Shown in pieces: positions 19,152 to 21,842 of a stretch of 21,842 bases of DNA (the first letter of the stretch is position 1; the number at the start of each line of letters is the position of its first letter). The DNA lies in contig JAAAUF010000706.1 of NCBI GenBank assembly GCA_015499985.1, positions 1-21,842 on the forward strand, in the 5' to 3' direction. Source of the stretch: Haplosporangium gracile (taxonomy: Eukaryota > Mortierellomycota > Mortierellomycetes > Mortierellales > Mortierellaceae). Under the pieces are notes generated by a model. It was not told the DNA's origin and did no database searches. It saw only the letters and a program-made list of their open reading frames with translations. Position numbers and translations under genes: made by a program.

Positions 19152-21307
19152 ATGTTTGCTCCCCGACCTGGTCTTATCAAGAGCGGCCTGGCTGGCCTTA
19201 ACAAAGTTGCCTACTTGACCAATCTGCCTGAAGAGGGCAAGGGAACCTGGAACCACGCCAAAGACAGCCAAGAACACTACGACTATATAATCCTCGGAGG
19301 TAGGTGTCTCTTTGCATTTATGAGAAAGGAAAAAATGGTAAATACAAGAAAAAAAGAGTCTAACCACCTGTGCCTTTGTTAGGTGGTAGTGCTGGATGTG
19401 TTCTAGCTGCACGCTTGGCCGAAGACCCCAAGGTCAAGGTCCTTGTGCTCGAAGCAGGATACACCGACGACATCCCCACCTCCAAGATGCCCGCCGTTTA
19501 CCTTCTCACTGTCGACTCACCTACAGACTGGCAGTTTGTCACTACCCCCCAGGTTCACGCCGGCAACCGTGTCATGAAGCAGCCCCGCGGCAAGGCCCTT
19601 GGCGGTACCAGCGCCATGAACGCCATGATCTACCACCGTGGACCGGGCTCCGATTTCGACGAATGGGCAGACCTCGGTAACCCAGGTTGGTCTTACAAGG
19701 ATGTCCTTCCTTACTTCAAAAAGTCAGAGGGTTTCAACGATCCCGACCTGCCGTCGTCTCACCCTCGAGGACCTCAGACCAGCCGTGTCCGTAACCCTGA
19801 GTATGAGACTCATGACCCCAAGTATCACAACACCGAGGGGCCTTGGCAAGTCAGCTACCACCATCTATTTGGTTCGTCCGAGGGCTTTATCCGAGCTAAC
19901 ATCGCCGAAGGTATTTCCTTAAACAAAGACTTTAACGGAGACTCGACTTTGGGTGTCAACCGGTTCCAGACATTCATTCAGCGCGATGCTGTCCGTAGTT
20001 CGTTGGCCAGAGCCTTCTTGAAGCCCAAGGGTGTCGTTCCTGGTGGAGGACCCCGTGGTATCATTCGTGTAATCTATGGAGCTAATATCCAGCGAATTCT
20101 GACCCAGACCAGGAAGGGTCAGAAAATGGCCTATGGTGCTGAGTTTCTGGATGACAAGAACGGTAGGCCTATTTTTGTACAGCGTAAAGTTGAAAATGGA
20201 TGAGTGTGGGGCATGAACACTAATCAAACGTTTTGTAATTTTCTTTCTTCTCTTTTAGTGCTGAGACGTGTAGTGGCGCAAAGAGAGGTGCTGGTCTGCT
20301 CGGGCGCATTTGGATCACCCCACTTGCTCCTTGCCTCAGGGATCGGTCCTTCGCCTCAACCCTCCATCCCTCACATCCATACACTCAAAGGAGTCGGCGC
20401 CAATCTTGCGGATCATTTGGGCATCGGTGTCGTCTTCAGGGCACGCGACCGTTGTCACACCGCTCATCGGGACCTCGCCTACCGTCGCGTCTTGACCTCA
20501 CTTCTCAACTATGGTATCCGTGGGGTAGGGGAGCTCACCAGTCAGATCGGAGAGAGCGCCAACTTTGTCCGACTGGAGGATTTCGCGCCCGAGTTTGTAG
20601 CTCGTGAGAAAGCCAATGGCACCTACCAGGAACGTGCCAGTGGACCGAATTCGCCCCATATTGAGGTGATTTTTGCTCCGTTCTATGTCCGCAAGCACGG
20701 CACAGTCATGGCGCCTGATGGCAAGGCGTACTACACCTTGATTGCTCTCCTTCTCAACCCTTGTTCTACAGGAACCGTCACCATACAGCCCAAGAAGAAT
20801 GGCAGGAAGAACAACATCAATCTCTCGACGACCGGTGGAGCAAAGAATATCTCAATCCCTGAGATGGAGACAGTTGTCGACCCCAATTACTTTTCAGATT
20901 CTTTCGATGCCAGGGTGATGGCCGAGTCTGTCAAGTTTATGAGAAAACTAGGCCGTCGCATGAATGAAGATCCCGAGATGGGCGGTCGCGAGGTCTTCCC
21001 TGGTGAGAAGCAGGTCCCCAGCGATGACGACAAGGCTCTAGAGAAGTATGTCCGAGAGACGGCTGAGACGTATTATCACCCTACATCGACCTGTCGTATG
21101 GGTCATGCATCTGACCCTCTGTCGGTGGTGGACTCGCGCCTGAATGTCTATGGCATTGATCGACTCCGCGTGGTTGATGCGAGTGTGATGCCCAAGATCC
21201 CTGCTGGACACACCTGTTCGCCTTCAGTCATGATTGCTGAGAAGGCTGCTGATATGGTCAAGCAGGACTGGGCAGAGTCCTCCTCCGTTGCCTCTTCCAA
21301 GCTATAA
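19152..21307 (+). CDS. GMC-family FAD oxidoreductase 3 (GMC3), probable peroxisomal alcohol oxidase/dehydrogenase
   Basis: I build three exons: 19152-19299, 19383-20162 and 20259-21307, giving 658 aa. The FAD motif GGGSAG is at residues 49-54, signature 1 reads GGTSAMNAMIYHRG, and signature 2 reads [17 protein letters not shown]. The catalytic pair is His583 in YYHPTSTCRMG and His627 in AGHTCSPSVMIAE. The protein ends in ASSKL, a PTS1 peroxisomal signal. It is closer to GMC1 than to GMC2, sharing NKDFNG, TLGVNR and FIQRD in the middle, the HPTSTCRMG motif and the SKL end. It lacks the GMC1 introns after EAGY and within GGCS. An Asn/Lys-rich loop (about 20797-20850) sits where GMC2 has its Lys-rich insertion. 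It lies 370 nt after the dehydrogenase gene, but that enzyme is mitochondrial, so a shared pathway is not implied. The substrate is unknown. Confidence 0.93.
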
Positions 21308-21842
21308 ACTTCTATAATCTTCTAATATATTTATTCTCTTCGATCTTGAACTTGCCACTTTTTACGTAAACAACCTCGTCAGTCCGTCGCAACAAAAGCC
21401 CAACTAAATACAAAGGTGGATTCTTGGATTTTTTTTTTACGCAAACATCGTACATTTGATTTCTCTTGTGAAAAGCAAAGGGGGGTATCTGATAGTAAAA
21501 GGGGCTACATACCAAACTCTTCCGAGCGCCCTCCAGTAGCCACAGTCTGGTCCTCAACCTGGCTCTGCGCAACAATTGCCGCTGCTCCTCACAGTTTCAA
21601 CGGAAGTAAAAATAAAACTATATATGATTGAAGGGAACTCTTCCCATGTTTTCCATTAATGACAACCTCCTCCTTTTCTAACAAACTGCAATTTTTGCAA
21701 TTTTTGCGATTTTTTCAGCATCTAGTCATGTGATCTGTGACTGTGAATAAAATCTAAATGCAATAACAATGACTACGAAAAGTGACCTTCTGTGGAGGAC
21801 TCGAGCAACGTCTGCAGGAGGTACCACGCAGTCTCAACTAGA
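21308..21842. other. Right edge: GMC3 3' flank and repeat copy B
   Basis: No gene was found. There is no AATAAA close to the GMC3 stop; the nearest is at 21611-21616, at the end of the repeat. The rest is A/T-rich with a short ATTTTTGC direct repeat near 21692-21709. Confidence 0.5.
21505..21606 (+). repeat. 102-bp dispersed repeat, copy B, with A-rich tail
   Basis: This is the partner of 229-330: same orientation, same length, 9 differences, mostly transitions. It is followed directly by TAAAAATAAAA, so both copies become A-rich at the same base. It starts 197 nt after the GMC3 stop. If the two copies came from a duplication that included a GMC gene, another GMC gene would be expected just left of the window. 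Confidence 0.75.

Noticed and set aside
16917..21307. Functional gene cluster linking the dehydrogenase with GMC3
   Set aside because: Predicted compartments differ (mitochondrion and peroxisome), both have their own leaders, and the other neighbours are unrelated; adjacency alone is not evidence.
1..21842. tRNA, rRNA, CRISPR array or bacterial operon features
   Set aside because: No T-loop/anticodon arrangement, rRNA block or spaced repeats were found by eye; the few GTTCGA-like matches fall inside coding sequence.

Overview
The window is nuclear DNA from a filamentous fungus. Five genes are split by short GT...AG introns of about 84 to 190 nt, leaders are pyrimidine-rich, several genes have AATAAA signals just after the stop, and the genes are of eukaryotic type (mitochondrial dehydrogenase, endosomal deubiquitinase, PiT phosphate symporter). 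Codon and leader style, together with several GMC oxidoreductase paralogues, suggest an early-diverging fungus such as Mortierellomycota. That placement is inference; no rRNA or marker gene is present.

Layout: a 102-bp repeat with an A-rich tail (229-330) lies in a gene-poor left edge. Two head-to-tail GMC flavoprotein oxidoreductase genes follow (GMC1 1180-3582 and GMC2 3894-6709, + strand). GMC2 converges on an intronless PHO89/PiT-type phosphate symporter (8461-6908, - strand). A gene-poor stretch (8462-10337) carries a 19-G homopolymer. It is followed by a broken gene for a small, probably secreted, cysteine-containing protein (10338-11045) and an 11-exon AMSH/Sst2-type JAMM deubiquitinase (11363-13805, + strand). 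Next come the remains of a Polo-like protein kinase (14931-13930, - strand) and a decayed interval with an orphan promoter-like pyrimidine tract (14985-16270). The right end holds a mitochondrial methylmalonate-semialdehyde dehydrogenase (16917-18781, + strand), a third GMC gene (GMC3 19152-21307, + strand) and a second copy of the 102-bp repeat (21505-21606).

I joined the exons of each intron-containing gene by hand. All five reconstructions keep an open frame across every junction: GMC1 652 aa, GMC2 672 aa, GMC3 658 aa, deubiquitinase 456 aa, dehydrogenase 530 aa.

Working together: GMC1 and GMC3 end in Ser-Lys-Leu, the classic peroxisomal targeting signal PTS1, whereas GMC2 does not. Two members of the family are therefore probably peroxisomal, H2O2-forming or quinone-independent alcohol oxidases, and one acts elsewhere. 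The other genes are ordinary housekeeping or nutrient genes with no evident functional link. I do not see a clearly new system. The points most worth a second look are the compartment split within the GMC family, the paired A-tailed repeats, the Polo-like kinase remnant and the interrupted secreted-protein gene.
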